Below, one piece after another: positions 5,009 to 5,198 of a stretch of DNA of 5,198 bases. The translations under genes and the position numbers were made by a program. Numbering within the stretch: the first letter of the stretch is position 1; every line of letters starts with the position of its first letter. The notes below the pieces were generated by a model. That model had not been told where the DNA came from. It searched no databases and was given only the letters and a program-made list of their open reading frames with translations. The DNA is from an archaeon (GTDB lineage Archaea; Nanobdellota; Nanobdellia; Woesearchaeales; GW2011-AR9): positions 1-5,198 of the forward strand of contig JAHFRS010000091.1 of assembly GCA_023266155.1 (NCBI GenBank), in the 5' to 3' direction.

Positions 5009-5025
5009 TGTCATGGTATTGTCAT
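5007..5025 (-). repeat. Direct repeat ATGACAAT x2, candidate antitoxin operator
   Basis: On the minus strand ATGACAAT occurs at 5025-5018 and again at 5014-5007, an 11-bp period that places both copies on one face of the helix. The second copy covers the predicted transcription start. RHH repressors often bind such short tandem sites as paired dimers. Autoregulation by the RHH-UPF0175 protein is inferred. Confidence 0.5.
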
Positions 5026-5031
5026 AGTATT

Positions 5032-5045
5032 ATTTAAAACTTTCG
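5032..5045 (-). promoter_or_regulatory. BRE/TATA promoter of the antitoxin-PIN operon
   Basis: On the minus strand CGAAA (5045-5041), two bases, then TTTAAAT (5038-5032). The first T is 30 nt before the ATG at 5008. Layout and spacing are identical to the promoter at 1775-1788 on the other strand, which supports both and points to a leaderless transcript. Confidence 0.65.
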
Positions 5046-5051
5046 CGAAAG
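5040..5051. promoter_or_regulatory. Perfect 12-bp palindrome over the BRE
   Basis: CTTTCGCGAAAG is fully self-complementary and covers the BRE position of the antitoxin promoter. A bound repressor would block TFB contact. It could be a second operator for the RHH antitoxin or a site for another regulator; the alternative is a by-product of the CGAAA promoter motif. Confidence 0.4.
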
Positions 5052-5074
5052 GACAAAGTCTCGTGAGGGCAGAC

Positions 5075-5102
5075 CAAGCTCCTTGCTCATCTTGAGGGGG
5101 CT
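5075..5102 (+). other. Hairpin-forming sequence in the right-hand intergenic region
   Basis: Two alternative foldings are visible: an 8-bp stem with two G-U pairs in + strand RNA (5077-5084 with 5095-5102), or two adjacent small hairpins, CAAG-CTC-CTTG (5075-5085) and CTCA-TCT-TGAG (5086-5096). The surrounding 184 bp (5015-5198) hold no convincing gene. The rest is AT-rich with TATA-like sequences at 5115-5122 and 5157-5163 that may serve genes beyond the window. Confidence 0.25.
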
Positions 5103-5198
5103 AAAGACCACTTCTTTATAAATCTTTCTAAAAAACTTATACTTTTATACTAAAAGCTTATATCTTCGACAAGGTGTAATCACTAAGTAGCAAATAAG

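Noticed and set aside
1..5198. CRISPR array, tRNA, rRNA, C/D box RNA or insertion sequence
   Set aside because: I found no regularly spaced repeats, cloverleaf, C/D box pairs, terminal inverted repeats or transposase motifs.

Overview
The window looks like a gene-dense stretch of an archaeal chromosome, most likely a small-genome lineage such as DPANN (Woesearchaeota-like); the lineage is an inference. The evidence for archaea is an archaeal-type RNase HII, a PhoU-like regulator with an N-terminal AbrB domain, and the near absence of usable Shine-Dalgarno sequences. In addition, TATA-like boxes lie about 26-31 nt upstream of start codons, as expected for leaderless transcripts. Two promoters share the exact layout CGAAA-N2-TTTAAAT with 30 nt from the first T of the box to the ATG (1775-1812 and 5045-5008).

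Left part (1-1709, + strand): the last codons of an unidentified gene, a 97-residue single-pass membrane protein of unknown function, then a tight hicB-hicA-rnhB cluster. Both junctions in this cluster are 4-nt ATGA overlaps, so a HicBA-type toxin-antitoxin pair is translationally linked to the housekeeping RNase HII. A 14-bp inverted repeat (497-510) sits between the TATA box and the hicB start.

Middle part (1710-3260, + strand): a 100-bp gap with a possible terminator and a clear promoter, then a DUF5678 protein, a single-lobe retropepsin-like aspartic protease one base downstream, and an RNase HIII-like enzyme. The RNase HIII has its own candidate promoter inside the protease 3' end. The window thus encodes two type 2 RNases H (HII and HIII), and the HIII copy has a Leu replacing the first Gly of its substrate-recognition G-K-G motif.

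Right part (3298-5014, - strand, convergent): a predicted antitoxin fusing a ribbon-helix-helix region to a UPF0175 region, a PIN-domain (DUF3368-like) toxin overlapping it, and an AbrB-PhoU regulator downstream. The antitoxin promoter is flanked by a perfect 12-bp palindrome and an 8-bp direct repeat with 11-bp period, both good operator candidates. The last 184 bp contain no convincing gene, only promoter-like and hairpin-forming sequence.

The overall picture is core nucleic-acid maintenance enzymes (RNase HII, RNase HIII) interleaved with two type II toxin-antitoxin modules and a poorly understood DUF5678-retropepsin module. I see no transposase, integrase, CRISPR array, tRNA or rRNA. All product calls are from motif recognition by eye; no database search was run.
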